Below are positions 1-5,418 of a stretch of 6,043 bases of DNA, piece after piece. A program made the position numbers and the translations under genes. The stretch is from Nitrospirota bacterium (GTDB taxonomy: Bacteria; Nitrospirota; Thermodesulfovibrionia; Thermodesulfovibrionales; UBA1546), in contig SCSY01000190.1 in the NCBI GenBank assembly GCA_004298625.1, forward strand, positions 1 through 6,043. The letters are read 5' to 3'. Each line of letters opens with the position of its first letter. The stretch's first letter is position 1. The notes below the pieces were generated by a model that saw only the letters and a list, made by a program, of their open reading frames with translations, was not told the DNA's origin and did not search any database.

Positions 1-105
1 CACTTTTGTTATTGCGGCCGTAAGTGTTGTCTTACCGTGATCCACGTGACCAATAGTTCCTACGTTGCAATGAGGTTTCGTCCTCTCAAATTTAGCCTTT
101 GCCAT
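1..105 (-). CDS. tuf: Elongation factor Tu, N-terminal fragment (cut by window edge)
   Basis: EF-Tu is the GTPase that delivers aminoacyl-tRNA to the ribosomal A site in the cytoplasm. Only the first 35 codons are present, starting with ATG at 105-103 and running off the left edge. The translation begins MAKAKFERTKPHCNVGTIGH and continues into the P-loop GHVDHGKT at residues 19-26, which is diagnostic of EF-Tu. A strong AGGAGG (111-116) lies 5 bases upstream of the start. The gene follows fusA after 39 bases with no terminator between them, so it is the fourth gene of the str operon seen here. The full protein would be about 400 residues. Whether a second tuf copy exists elsewhere cannot be seen. 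Confidence 0.97.
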   Translation of the reverse strand, partial: MAKAKFERTKPHCNVGTIGHVDHGKTTLTAAITKV

Positions 106-144
106 TATTGCCTCCTGCTAATCTTTATAAAAATATATTTCACT

Positions 145-2223
145 TTATTCGCCTTTTACCTTTGCTATGATTGCTTCTGATACGCTCTTAGGGACCTCTT
201 CATAGTGGGAAAACTGCATTGTATATGTTGCCCTTCCCTGTGTTTTCGACCTGAGATCCGTAGCATAACCAAACATGCCGGAGAGCGGAACCTGCGCCTT
301 TATGACCTGCGCATTGCCTCTCTTATCCATTTGCTGAATCTTGCCTCTCCTTGAATTAAGGTCGCCTATGACATCGCCCATATAATTTTCAGGGGTCACT
401 ACTTCTATGCTCATTATCGGCTCCAATAAAACAGGCCTTGCCTTCCTGGCAGCCTCCTTAAAACCAATCGAGCCTGCTATCTTAAATGCCATTTCAGAGG
501 AATCCACATCGTGATATGAGCCGTCATAAAGGGTTACCTTGATATCTACAACAGGGAATCCTGCGAGGACTCCCGAGTCCATAGCCTCTTTTACACCCTT
601 CTCAACAGCCGGAATATATTCTCTTGGTATTGTGCCGCCGACTATTTTATTAACAAATTCAAAGCCCTTGCCCAGAACAGGTTCAAGCTCCAAATAAACA
701 TGTCCATATTGTCCGCGGCCGCCGCTCTGTTTTATGAATTTACCTTCTGCCTTGGACGTCGTTCTGATTGTCTCCCTGTATGCAACCTGGGGTTTTCCGA
801 CATTTGCCTCGACTTTAAATTCCCTTAAAAGCCTGTCAACAATTATCTCCAGGTGAAGCTCGCCCATCCCGGATATTATTGTCTGACCTGTCTCCTCATC
901 AAACGCAACCCTGAATGAAGGGTCTTCCTGGGTAAGCTTTCCGAGAGCCTCATAGAGTTTTTCCTGATCCACCTTTGTCTTCGGCTCGATCGCCACCGAT
1001 ATAACAGGAGCAGGAAACTCCATCTGTTCGAGTATGACAGGTGATTTTTCATCGCACAGAGTATCCCCTGTAAGAGTGCTCTTCAGCCCTACTGCCGCAG
1101 CTATATCGCCGGCTGAGACCTCTTTTATCTCCTCACGTTTGTTGGCATGCATCTTGAGCAGTCTTCCGACTCTTTCCTTTGTATCTTTCGTAGAGTTATA
1201 AACATAAGAGCCTGCAGAAAGCACGCCTGAATAAACCCTCATAAAAGTAAGCTGCCCGACAAACGGGTCTGTCATCACTTTAAATGCAATCGCAGAAAAC
1301 GGCTCATTAACATCAGCCTTCCTGACCACCTCCGAAGAGCCGTTGCCTACCTTTGTCCCTGTTACAGCCGGAACATCCAGAGGCGAAGGGAGATAATCAA
1401 CTATGGCATCGAGCAAAAGCTGGACGCCTTTATTTTTAAATGCGGTTCCGCATATTACAGGCGTCAGCTTCAACTGGACAGTGCCTTTTCTTAAGGCCGC
1501 CTTTATTTCGTCTTCGCCTATTTCCTGACCGCCGAGAAATTTTTCCATAATATTCTCATCAACATCGGATAATGCCTCAAGCATCTTTTCCCTATACTGC
1601 TGAGCTACGGGCATGAGGTCCTCGGGTATAGCGCCTTCGGTATATTTAGCGCCGAGCGTTTCATCATCAAAATATATCGCCTTCATCCCCACAATATCTA
1701 TCGGGCCTCTGAAATTCTCTTCAGCGCCTATCGGGATCTGTATCGGCACCGGATTTGCGCCCAGTCTGTCCACCATGCTTTGCACGCTCATAAAAAAATC
1801 AGCTCCTGCCCTGTCCATTTTATTCATAAATGCTATTCTCGGCACCTCATATTTATCAGCCTGGCGCCAAACAGTCTCTGATTGAGGTTCGACGCCTGCC
1901 ACGGAATCAAAAACAGCCACTGCGCCGTCAAGAACCCTCAGGGACCTTTCCACTTCAATGGTAAAATCAACATGCCCCGGCGTGTCTATGATATTGATCC
2001 TGTGCTCTTTCCAGTAACACGTAGTAGCAGCCGAGGTGATCGTAATGCCTCTTTCCTGCTCCTGAACCATCCAGTCCATGACAGCGGTGCCTTCATGGAC
2101 CTCTCCTATCTTATACGTGACACCTGTATAGTAGAGGATACGCTCTGTGGTCGTGGTCTTCCCTGCGTCTATATGCGCCATAATTCCAATATTGCGTGTC
2201 TTTTCTAATGAAAACCTTGACAA
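145..2223 (-). CDS. fusA: Elongation factor G
   Basis: EF-G is the ribosomal translocase: it uses GTP to move tRNA and mRNA after peptide bond formation and helps RRF recycle ribosomes. The 692 residues are full length for the family. The G domain shows G1 AHIDAGKT (16-23), switch RGIT (58-61), G3 DTPGH (80-84), G4 NKMD (134-137) and G5 CGTAFK (258-263). Domain II begins near residue 308, domain III carries SGMGELHLEI (451-460), and domain IV has the loop GGRGQYGHV (501-509) and the tip HDVDSSEMAF (571-580), followed by domain V. The intact tip and G motifs point to the canonical translocase, not a divergent EF-G2 or a TetM-type protection protein. The start codon is TTG (2223-2221), supported by GAGGAG (2231-2236) 7 bases upstream. 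It lies 21 bases after the rpsG stop, so it is co-transcribed and possibly translationally coupled. Confidence 0.98.
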   Translation of the reverse strand: MSRFSLEKTRNIGIMAHIDAGKTTTTERILYYTGVTYKIGEVHEGTAVMDWMVQEQERGITITSAATTCYWKEHRINIIDTPGHVDFTIEVERSLRVLDGAVAVFDSVAGVEPQSETVWRQADKYEVPRIAFMNKMDRAGADFFMSVQSMVDRLGANPVPIQIPIGAEENFRGPIDIVGMKAIYFDDETLGAKYTEGAIPEDLMPVAQQYREKMLEALSDVDENIMEKFLGGQEIGEDEIKAALRKGTVQLKLTPVICGTAFKNKGVQLLLDAIVDYLPSPLDVPAVTGTKVGNGSSEVVRKADVNEPFSAIAFKVMTDPFVGQLTFMRVYSGVLSAGSYVYNSTKDTKERVGRLLKMHANKREEIKEVSAGDIAAAVGLKSTLTGDTLCDEKSPVILEQMEFPAPVISVAIEPKTKVDQEKLYEALGKLTQEDPSFRVAFDEETGQTIISGMGELHLEIIVDRLLREFKVEANVGKPQVAYRETIRTTSKAEGKFIKQSGGRGQYGHVYLELEPVLGKGFEFVNKIVGGTIPREYIPAVEKGVKEAMDSGVLAGFPVVDIKVTLYDGSYHDVDSSEMAFKIAGSIGFKEAARKARPVLLEPIMSIEVVTPENYMGDVIGDLNSRRGKIQQMDKRGNAQVIKAQVPLSGMFGYATDLRSKTQGRATYTMQFSHYEEVPKSVSEAIIAKVKGE

Positions 2224-2244
2224 AATTTCTCTCCTCTACCCTGC

Positions 2245-2715
2245 TTACCATCTATAATGGGCAAAGGCCTTATTAGCCTCCGCCATCTTATGGACTTCTT
2301 CTTTTTTCTTTATAGACGCCCCTGTGTTGTTAAATGCGTCCATTAGCTCGCCGGCAAGTCTTTCCCTCATGGTCTTCTCTGCTCTGCCGCGTGAATAACT
2401 TATAAGCCACCTGAAGGCCAATGCCATCCTGCGCTGCGGCCTTATCTCAACAGGCACCTGATATGTCGCGCCGCCGACCCTGCGGGGCTTAACCTCGACC
2501 ATAGGCTTGGCGTTCTCAAGCGCTGCCTTAAACACCTTGAGGGGGTCATCCCCTGTCTTTGTCTTTATGATATCAAAAGAGCCGTAGCATATTTTCTCGG
2601 CCACCGACTTCTTTCCGTCCTCCATCAATATATTCACAAACTTGCTTACAACCTTGCTGTTATATTTCGGGTCCGGCAGTATTTCTCTTTTTTCAGCTAC
2701 TCTTCTTCTCGGCAT
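2245..2715 (-). CDS. rpsG: 30S ribosomal protein S7
   Basis: S7 is a primary assembly protein of the 30S head; it binds the 3' major domain of 16S rRNA and lines the E site. The 156 residues match the usual bacterial length. Recognisable parts are MPRRRVAEKREILPDPKYNS at the N-terminus, the helix around VVSKFVNILMEDGKK (22-36), the beta-hairpin KPRRVGGATYQVP (76-88) that contacts tRNA and rRNA, and the C-terminal EVHKMAEANKAFAHYRW. The start is ATG (2715-2713) with GGAG (2723-2726) 7 bases upstream. Only 12 bases separate it from the rpsL stop. In E. coli a much longer rpsL-rpsG spacer holds the S7 repressor-binding structure; that site cannot fit here, so feedback by S7, if any, must use another part of the mRNA. 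Confidence 0.98.
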   Translation of the reverse strand: MPRRRVAEKREILPDPKYNSKVVSKFVNILMEDGKKSVAEKICYGSFDIIKTKTGDDPLKVFKAALENAKPMVEVKPRRVGGATYQVPVEIRPQRRMALAFRWLISYSRGRAEKTMRERLAGELMDAFNNTGASIKKKEEVHKMAEANKAFAHYRW

Positions 2716-2727
2716 TTATCTGCTCCG

Positions 2728-3099
2728 TTACTTGGGCCTCTTGGCCCCGTATTTGGATCTCCCCCTTCTTCTGTCTGCAACTCCCATAGAATCGAGAGTC
2801 CCTCTTATAATATGGTATCCGACGCCCGGAAGGTCCTTGACCCTTCCTCCTCTTATCATAACTATGGAATGCTCCTGAAGATTATGACCTACGCCCGGTA
2901 TATACGCCGTTACCTCCATGCCGTTAGTCAATCTAACCCTCGCGACTTTCCTTAATGCGGAGTTCGGCTTTTTAGGCGTTGTCGTATACACCCTGACGCA
3001 GACGCCCCTTTTTTGCGGGCACATTTTCAGCGCCGGGCTCTTCGTCGTTTGCTCCAGGCTTCTTCTGCCGTTTTTAACTAATTGCGCTATTGTTGGCAC
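2728..3099 (-). CDS. rpsL: 30S ribosomal protein S12
   Basis: S12 sits at the 30S decoding centre and controls translational accuracy; it is the classic streptomycin target protein. The 123 residues are normal length and numbering matches E. coli without gaps. CPQKRGVCVRVYTTTPKKPN spans 27-46 and includes Lys43; RGGRVKDLPGV spans 83-93 and includes Lys88 and Asp89, the residue methylthiolated by RimO in other bacteria. With lysine at 43 and 88 the two common streptomycin-resistance positions are wild type. Position 94 is glycine (codon GGA) where arginine is expected in PGVRYH, which is odd. The start is GTG (3099-3097), with GGAGG (3104-3108) only 4 bases upstream. It is the first gene of the operon, behind a strong promoter about 50 bases upstream. 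Confidence 0.98.
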   Translation of the reverse strand: MPTIAQLVKNGRRSLEQTTKSPALKMCPQKRGVCVRVYTTTPKKPNSALRKVARVRLTNGMEVTAYIPGVGHNLQEHSIVMIRGGRVKDLPGVGYHIIRGTLDSMGVADRRRGRSKYGAKRPK

Positions 3100-3153
3100 A
3101 CTGCCTCCATAACTATTTTTTAAAAAACCAAGATTCTACGGAAAAACCCTAAA

Positions 3154-3182
3154 ATCATACCAGACAAAATATATTTTGTCAA
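3154..3182 (-). promoter_or_regulatory. Sigma-70 type promoter of the str operon
   Basis: Read on the minus strand, a perfect -35 TTGACA (3182-3177) is followed by a 17-base spacer and a -10 TATGAT (3159-3154), one mismatch from consensus. TG sits one base upstream of the -10, giving an extended -10. Transcription should start near 3147, leaving a leader of about 48 bases before the rpsL GTG. This is the best promoter in the window and suits a highly expressed ribosomal operon. The call rests on sequence match alone. Confidence 0.85.
3163..3180. promoter_or_regulatory. Perfect 18-bp palindrome inside the str promoter (candidate operator)
   Basis: GACAAAATATATTTTGTC reads the same on both strands with no unpaired centre. 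It occupies most of the spacer of the str promoter and shares GACA with the -35 hexamer. A dimeric repressor bound here would cover the -35 and spacer. It lies upstream of the predicted transcription start, so it would act as DNA and not as an RNA hairpin in the leader. I do not recognise it as the box of a named regulator. Because TTGACA starts one arm, part of the symmetry could arise by chance in AT-rich DNA. Confidence 0.5.
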
Positions 3183-3200
3183 GGCTTTCCTATCGCCTTG
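3180..3200. repeat. Inverted repeat CAAGGC-9-GCCTTG next to the str -35
   Basis: CAAGGC (3180-3185) and GCCTTG (3195-3200) form a 6-bp inverted repeat with a 9-base loop. On the minus strand it ends inside the -35 hexamer, so it directly abuts the 18-bp palindrome. On the plus strand the hairpin is followed by TATTTTT (3201-3207), which resembles a weak intrinsic terminator for rightward transcription, but no rightward gene precedes it. It could be a second regulator site, or chance. Confidence 0.3.
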
Positions 3201-3474
3201 TATTTTTCCCTCGCGTTTAGTTCCTCAAACAAGAAAGCAGACCGATTTCCTACTAAAAAGTTTCAAGGTAGGTAAGTATTATACATAGTTTCATAAAACA
3301 ATACAAATAAAAACGACTTAAAAATAACCTTTTTAAAATTGCAGTGTGCATATTAAAGGGTAAGGACGTCACAAGAGTAATTACAGCAATAGACGTGGAT
3401 AAAAAAACAAGAGCGCTATATAAGACTTGCGGACTTCATCGCAGAAAACCGGGAAGTATCCCTTAGGATTTCTT
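3201..3474. other. AT-rich intergenic region between the PilZ gene and the str promoter
   Basis: This gap of about 270 bases holds no gene I can support on either strand. The left part (about 3230-3340) is strongly AT-rich and could include UP-element-like DNA for the str promoter, though I see no clear consensus. The right part (about 3344-3466) is less AT-rich and has a 40-codon open frame on the plus strand starting with GTG and lacking a ribosome binding site. Downstream of the PilZ stop I find only short stems (GGGA/TCCC near 3450-3461) without a following T-run, so a convincing terminator for the PilZ gene was not found. Confidence 0.6.
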
Positions 3475-3801
3475 TCAATTGATGATCTCGACAAAGCGGT
3501 CGTAGGATATTGCCCTGTTGAAAGCAATGCCCACGAAATAATCGTTTTCCTGCGAACAGACCGAGGCTATTCTCCCCTCAAAAATATCTTCCTTTGTCAT
3601 CCCATCGCCGGCAGGGATCAAAAGTTCAACGGAAACACGGGCAGCTTTCTTCACGACCGCATTGGCATAAACCCCCATCCCTCCCTGCGAGATGGTGATT
3701 ACCTGAGCGGTCAGCCTTTCATGTGATCCCTCATCCTGTATTGTGAGCACGGCCTTGGTGGAGATTGGATACCTATGATACCTGCGGATTCCTTTAGACA
3801 T
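3475..3801 (-). CDS. Single-domain PilZ protein, probable c-di-GMP receptor
   Basis: PilZ domains bind cyclic di-GMP and pass the signal to partners in motility, secretion, polysaccharide synthesis or transcription. The 108 residues consist of little more than this domain. The first c-di-GMP motif RxxxR is present as RRYHR (6-10). The second, D/NxSxxG, appears as TISQGG (36-41), with threonine in place of the usual Asp/Asn but the Ser and the last Gly kept. The end FEGRIASVCSQENDYFVGIAF (74-94) has the alternating pattern of the last PilZ strands. No signal peptide or membrane segment is visible. The start is ATG (3801-3799) behind AGGGGG (3806-3811). It stands alone, so its partner process cannot be read from context. 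Binding of c-di-GMP is likely but weakened by the Thr substitution. Confidence 0.8.
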   Translation of the reverse strand: MSKGIRRYHRYPISTKAVLTIQDEGSHERLTAQVITISQGGMGVYANAVVKKAARVSVELLIPAGDGMTKEDIFEGRIASVCSQENDYFVGIAFNRAISYDRFVEIIN

Positions 3802-3841
3802 ATCTGCCCCCTTTTACAACTAAAGACATCGTCACATCTAT

Positions 3842-3847
3842 ATTATA
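3842..3847 (-). promoter_or_regulatory. Possible -10 element of the PilZ gene
   Basis: A perfect TATAAT reads on the minus strand about 40 bases before the PilZ start codon. At 16-18 bases further upstream there is no good -35 (the best reads resemble ATGCAT), and no extended -10 TG. The 166-base gap 3802-3967 between the toxin stop and the PilZ start otherwise shows nothing firm, and no clear terminator follows the toxin gene. The PilZ gene may use this weak promoter or read-through from the toxin-antitoxin operon. Confidence 0.3.
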
Positions 3848-3967
3848 TAACTTCCGGGCAAGAAATGCATCCATCAGGAGGAGTTTTGGGTTACCGGGAA
3901 ATGATAAGTATGGTCAATAAATATTGGAAGTGGAGCTATGTTTTTCGATTTGCTTATTAGCCTGCTT

Positions 3968-4291
3968 TTAGTAAATATCCAGTTGGATTTTGATCGCCTC
4001 GTTTATCCTGAGCATATCTTCTTCTGAGATAATACCCGCACGTTTAAACAGCCGCAATTTGCTTACAGTTGCCAACTGGTCAGCCATGGCCTTACTCTCT
4101 TTACCGTCAAATAAAACCAGTGCCTCACTTGGATAAATACGCTCTGTCTTGCTGGTTAGAGGAACAACCTGAACTCGGTTGAGGAACTTGTTTGACGCAT
4201 CATTACTAACAATCACGGCAGGCCGTTTTTTCCTAATCTCTCCGCCAACAGAGGGATCAAAATTAACCCACCAGACCTCACCTCTTTTCAC
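3968..4291 (-). CDS. MazF/PemK family endoribonuclease toxin
   Basis: MazF-type toxins cut single-stranded mRNA, usually at short specific sequences, and arrest growth when the antitoxin is lost. The 107 residues are typical. The family hallmark GEVWWVNFDPSVGGEIRKKR is at 4-23, then PAVIVSN (24-30), VVPLTS (42-47) with the Thr/Ser near the active site, and MADQLATVSKLRL (69-81) with the conserved DQ and Arg80. Arg23 in KKRP fits the usual catalytic arginine. The protein is complete and looks active. The start is GTG (4291-4289), preceded by AAGGA (4300-4304) inside the antitoxin gene. It overlaps the antitoxin end by 14 bases, an arrangement expected to couple translation and keep toxin below antitoxin. 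The RNA cleavage sequence cannot be predicted from this. Confidence 0.92.
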   Translation of the reverse strand: MKRGEVWWVNFDPSVGGEIRKKRPAVIVSNDASNKFLNRVQVVPLTSKTERIYPSEALVLFDGKESKAMADQLATVSKLRLFKRAGIISEEDMLRINEAIKIQLDIY

Positions 4292-4508
4292 GTGCCGTAT
4301 CCTTAAAAGTCATCTCTGCCCAATCCAGGGCATCTGCTTCCCTCTTTTTGTCTTTTGACATTTGGGAATATGCCAGTTCAAGATTTGGGCGAATTACATG
4401 CGGGCGAACCAATTCCTCAACAAATTTGCCGATCTTACGGGGGCCAATGGTCTTATGAAGGCCTTCATAAACTTCTTCATCCACGGTTATGGTCAACTTT
4501 TTTTGCAT
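4278..4508 (-). CDS. Antitoxin of the MazF-like toxin, ribbon-helix-helix-like N-terminus
   Basis: The 76-residue protein sits immediately upstream of and overlaps the toxin gene, the standard antitoxin position. Residues 2-10 (QKKLTITVD) look like the DNA-binding beta strand of an MetJ/Arc type ribbon-helix-helix fold. Two helices follow (about 11-18 and 24-37), and then a charged, probably flexible tail (about 41-76, rich in Lys, Glu and Asp) that would wrap the toxin. The fold call is from pattern only; a MazE-type AbrB swapped-hairpin looks less likely. ATG (4508-4506) has an ideal AGGAGG (4515-4520) 6 bases upstream, stronger than the toxin site, which fits excess antitoxin. Repeats over its promoter suggest that it represses its own operon. 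Confidence 0.85.
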   Translation of the reverse strand: MQKKLTITVDEEVYEGLHKTIGPRKIGKFVEELVRPHVIRPNLELAYSQMSKDKKREADALDWAEMTFKDTAREKR

Positions 4509-4523
4509 TAAAGCCCTCCTTTA

Positions 4524-4544
4524 TATACGTATAGTTTACGTATA
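4524..4544. promoter_or_regulatory. Candidate autoregulatory operator: two TACGTATA repeats 11 bp apart
   Basis: TACGTATA occurs at 4526-4533 and again at 4537-4544, exactly one helical turn apart. The first copy is part of the 10-bp palindrome TATACGTATA (4524-4533). Together they cover the -10 of the antitoxin promoter and the predicted start. Ribbon-helix-helix antitoxins often bind such tandem half-sites cooperatively, so binding by the adjacent antitoxin is the natural inference; it has not been tested. Confidence 0.6.
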
Positions 4545-4561
4545 ATAAATGACTATGTCAA
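4533..4561 (-). promoter_or_regulatory. Promoter of the toxin-antitoxin operon
   Basis: On the minus strand TTGACA (4561-4556, perfect) is followed by 17 bases and TAAACT (4538-4533, four of six -10 matches). The predicted start near 4526 leaves a leader of under 20 bases holding the AGGAGG of the antitoxin. The strong -35 with a weak -10 overlapped by repeats suits a repressed operon. TATACG nearby is an alternative -10 but has worse spacing. Confidence 0.65.
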
Positions 4562-4600
4562 ACGCGGCTATGCAACCCAAAAATCATTTAAATCAATGTG

Positions 4601-4627
4601 AAAAACTGGAAAGTGTACCAGTGTTTT
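4601..4627. terminator. Weak bidirectional terminator-like hairpin after the 224-residue protein gene
   Basis: ACTGG (4605-4609) pairs with CCAGT (4618-4622) around an 8-base loop. On the minus strand the stem is followed by TTTT (4604-4601); on the plus strand by GTTTTT (4623-4628). The A and T tracts can extend the stem by four pairs past one bulged base. It lies about 40 bases after the stop at 4660 and before the toxin-antitoxin promoter, the right place to end that transcript. The five-pair GC-poor core makes it weak. Confidence 0.45.
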
Positions 4628-4659
4628 TGATATGGCACTCGTTCAAGTACACGCAGTTG

Positions 4660-5334
4660 TTAAAACCAATTCGATCCAGATGCAAAAGATAATTTATCAT
4701 AAATTCTTGCCTCTGGCATTCCAAGTTCGAGCGCACGAAAATTATCGACTCCGTATTCAGCAATATCTGCTTTTGAAAACTTTAGACAGTTAACATATTT
4801 ATCACCAGAATATCCTGGCTGAGTTGTATTTCTATAGCTTACGTTATGTGAGCGTCTAAAAGCGCTTGCAGTGTTACTATCAATTATCAAAAACAATCCT
4901 GGATTTATGAAATGCAATAATTTTGTAGCCCCAACATGGAATTCATCTCCTGTTTGATTCAAACCATTGTGTCCACCAGAAGCCAACTTACGATAGGCAA
5001 CTACACTATTAGCTTGTTGTTCTTCATCAAGAATCACTTCGGACAATCGCACGTTGGTCAGGTGTTGAAGATTTGGCTGTATGATTTCTAGCTTTTCTTT
5101 GAGTCTTTCTGCGAAGCCGCCTCTTTCTGTATCATATCTGCTTTCCGCACCTTGTCCCATCATGCGGCCTAAATCAAAAGAGATAAGGGCAGCGACAAGA
5201 AAAGGAAGATACTCGTTGCCAAATAAATTATTGAGATTATTTCTTGCAGTGTAAACAGCGTTCGCAACGAGATTGTAATGAACGCAAAGTTTATTATAAC
5301 GATGTATCTTTTCTGGTGCATGGTCAAGAATCAT
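4660..5334 (-). CDS. Uncharacterised 224-residue protein
   Basis: I do not recognise this family. The protein looks soluble, with no signal peptide and no clear membrane span; LPFLVAALISF (43-53) is hydrophobic but short. The N-terminal half appears helical, with an amphipathic stretch near 74-100. The most conserved-looking part is GATKLLHFINPGLFLIIDSNTAS (135-157), a pattern of Lys, His, Phe, Pro then Asp152 and Asn154 seen in some uncharacterised accessory proteins; I cannot assign an activity to it. The C-terminal part (180-224) has mixed charged and aromatic residues. ATG (5334-5332) is supported by AAGGA (5341-5345) 6 bases upstream. It follows the NYN gene in the same direction after 83 bases holding an attC-like structure. 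Base composition is AT-richer than the str genes, suggesting foreign origin. Confidence 0.75.
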   Translation of the reverse strand: MILDHAPEKIHRYNKLCVHYNLVANAVYTARNNLNNLFGNEYLPFLVAALISFDLGRMMGQGAESRYDTERGGFAERLKEKLEIIQPNLQHLTNVRLSEVILDEEQQANSVVAYRKLASGGHNGLNQTGDEFHVGATKLLHFINPGLFLIIDSNTASAFRRSHNVSYRNTTQPGYSGDKYVNCLKFSKADIAEYGVDNFRALELGMPEARIYDKLSFASGSNWF

Positions 5335-5350
5335 TTGATTTCCTTAATCA

Positions 5351-5418
5351 ACCTGACGCCTGAAGTCACTGAGAGGCAGGGTCATTTCCTGCCGAGACCG
5401 CCGATTGACTTGTTAGAT
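5351..5418 (-). repeat. Possible degenerate integron attC-like site
   Basis: On the minus strand the order is ATCTAAC (5418-5412, fitting the R'' consensus RYYYAAC), AAGTCA (5411-5406), GGCAGG (5393-5388), a 7-base loop, CCTGCC (5380-5375), TGACTT (5368-5363), CAGGC, then GTCAGGT (5357-5351), one base from the R' consensus GTTRRRY. AAGTCA pairs with TGACTT and GGCAGG with CCTGCC, giving a nested imperfect hairpin of 68 bases. It starts at the NYN stop and ends just before the next gene's ribosome site, as in a cassette array. Against it: the crossover triplet is GTC not GTT, the inner arms are uneven, the bulged bases cannot be assigned, and no integrase or second attC is visible. The inner hairpin has no T-run, so it is not a terminator. 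Confidence 0.3.

Noticed and set aside
1613..2208. Two plus-strand ORFs (90 and 108 codons) within fusA
   Set aside because: Both are antisense to a fully conserved EF-G gene and have no independent support.
3087..3110. Seven-codon minus-strand ORF whose ATG lies in the rpsL ribosome site and overlaps the rpsL start
   Set aside because: It has no ribosome binding site of its own, and such short overlaps arise easily by chance. The GTG at 3099 is clearly the real S12 start.
3116..3127. TTTTTTAAAAAA palindrome in the rpsL leader
   Set aside because: It is pure A/T and low complexity, with weak pairing and no GC stem, so it is neither a terminator nor a convincing operator.
3344..3466. Plus-strand open frame of 40 codons starting with GTG, coding-like in its middle (GKDVTRVITAIDVDKK)
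   Set aside because: There is no ribosome binding site and no promoter, the length is within chance, and I recognise no family. It could be a gene remnant, but the evidence is too thin to list as a gene.
3427..3726. Plus-strand ORF of 99 codons
   Set aside because: It is antisense to the PilZ gene, lacks a ribosome site and shows no domain; it is a shadow frame.
3775..3960. Plus-strand ORF of 61 codons, with GGAGGAG near 3877-3883 in it
   Set aside because: The GGAGGAG is not at a useful distance from any ATG (the nearest at 3901 gives 19 codons), the translation resembles nothing, and it partly overlaps the PilZ start.
4555..4668. Search for a second attC between the 224-residue protein gene and the antitoxin gene (TTTTAAC near the stop, GTTTGAC near the promoter)
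   Set aside because: Neither box fits RYYYAAC/GTTRRRY, the ends do not pair, and the GTTTGAC is part of the toxin-antitoxin -35. This lack also weakens the attC idea further right.
5375..5393. GGCAGG-7-CCTGCC hairpin as an intrinsic terminator of the NYN gene
   Set aside because: There is no T-run on either strand after the stem. It is better viewed as part of the larger inverted-repeat structure.
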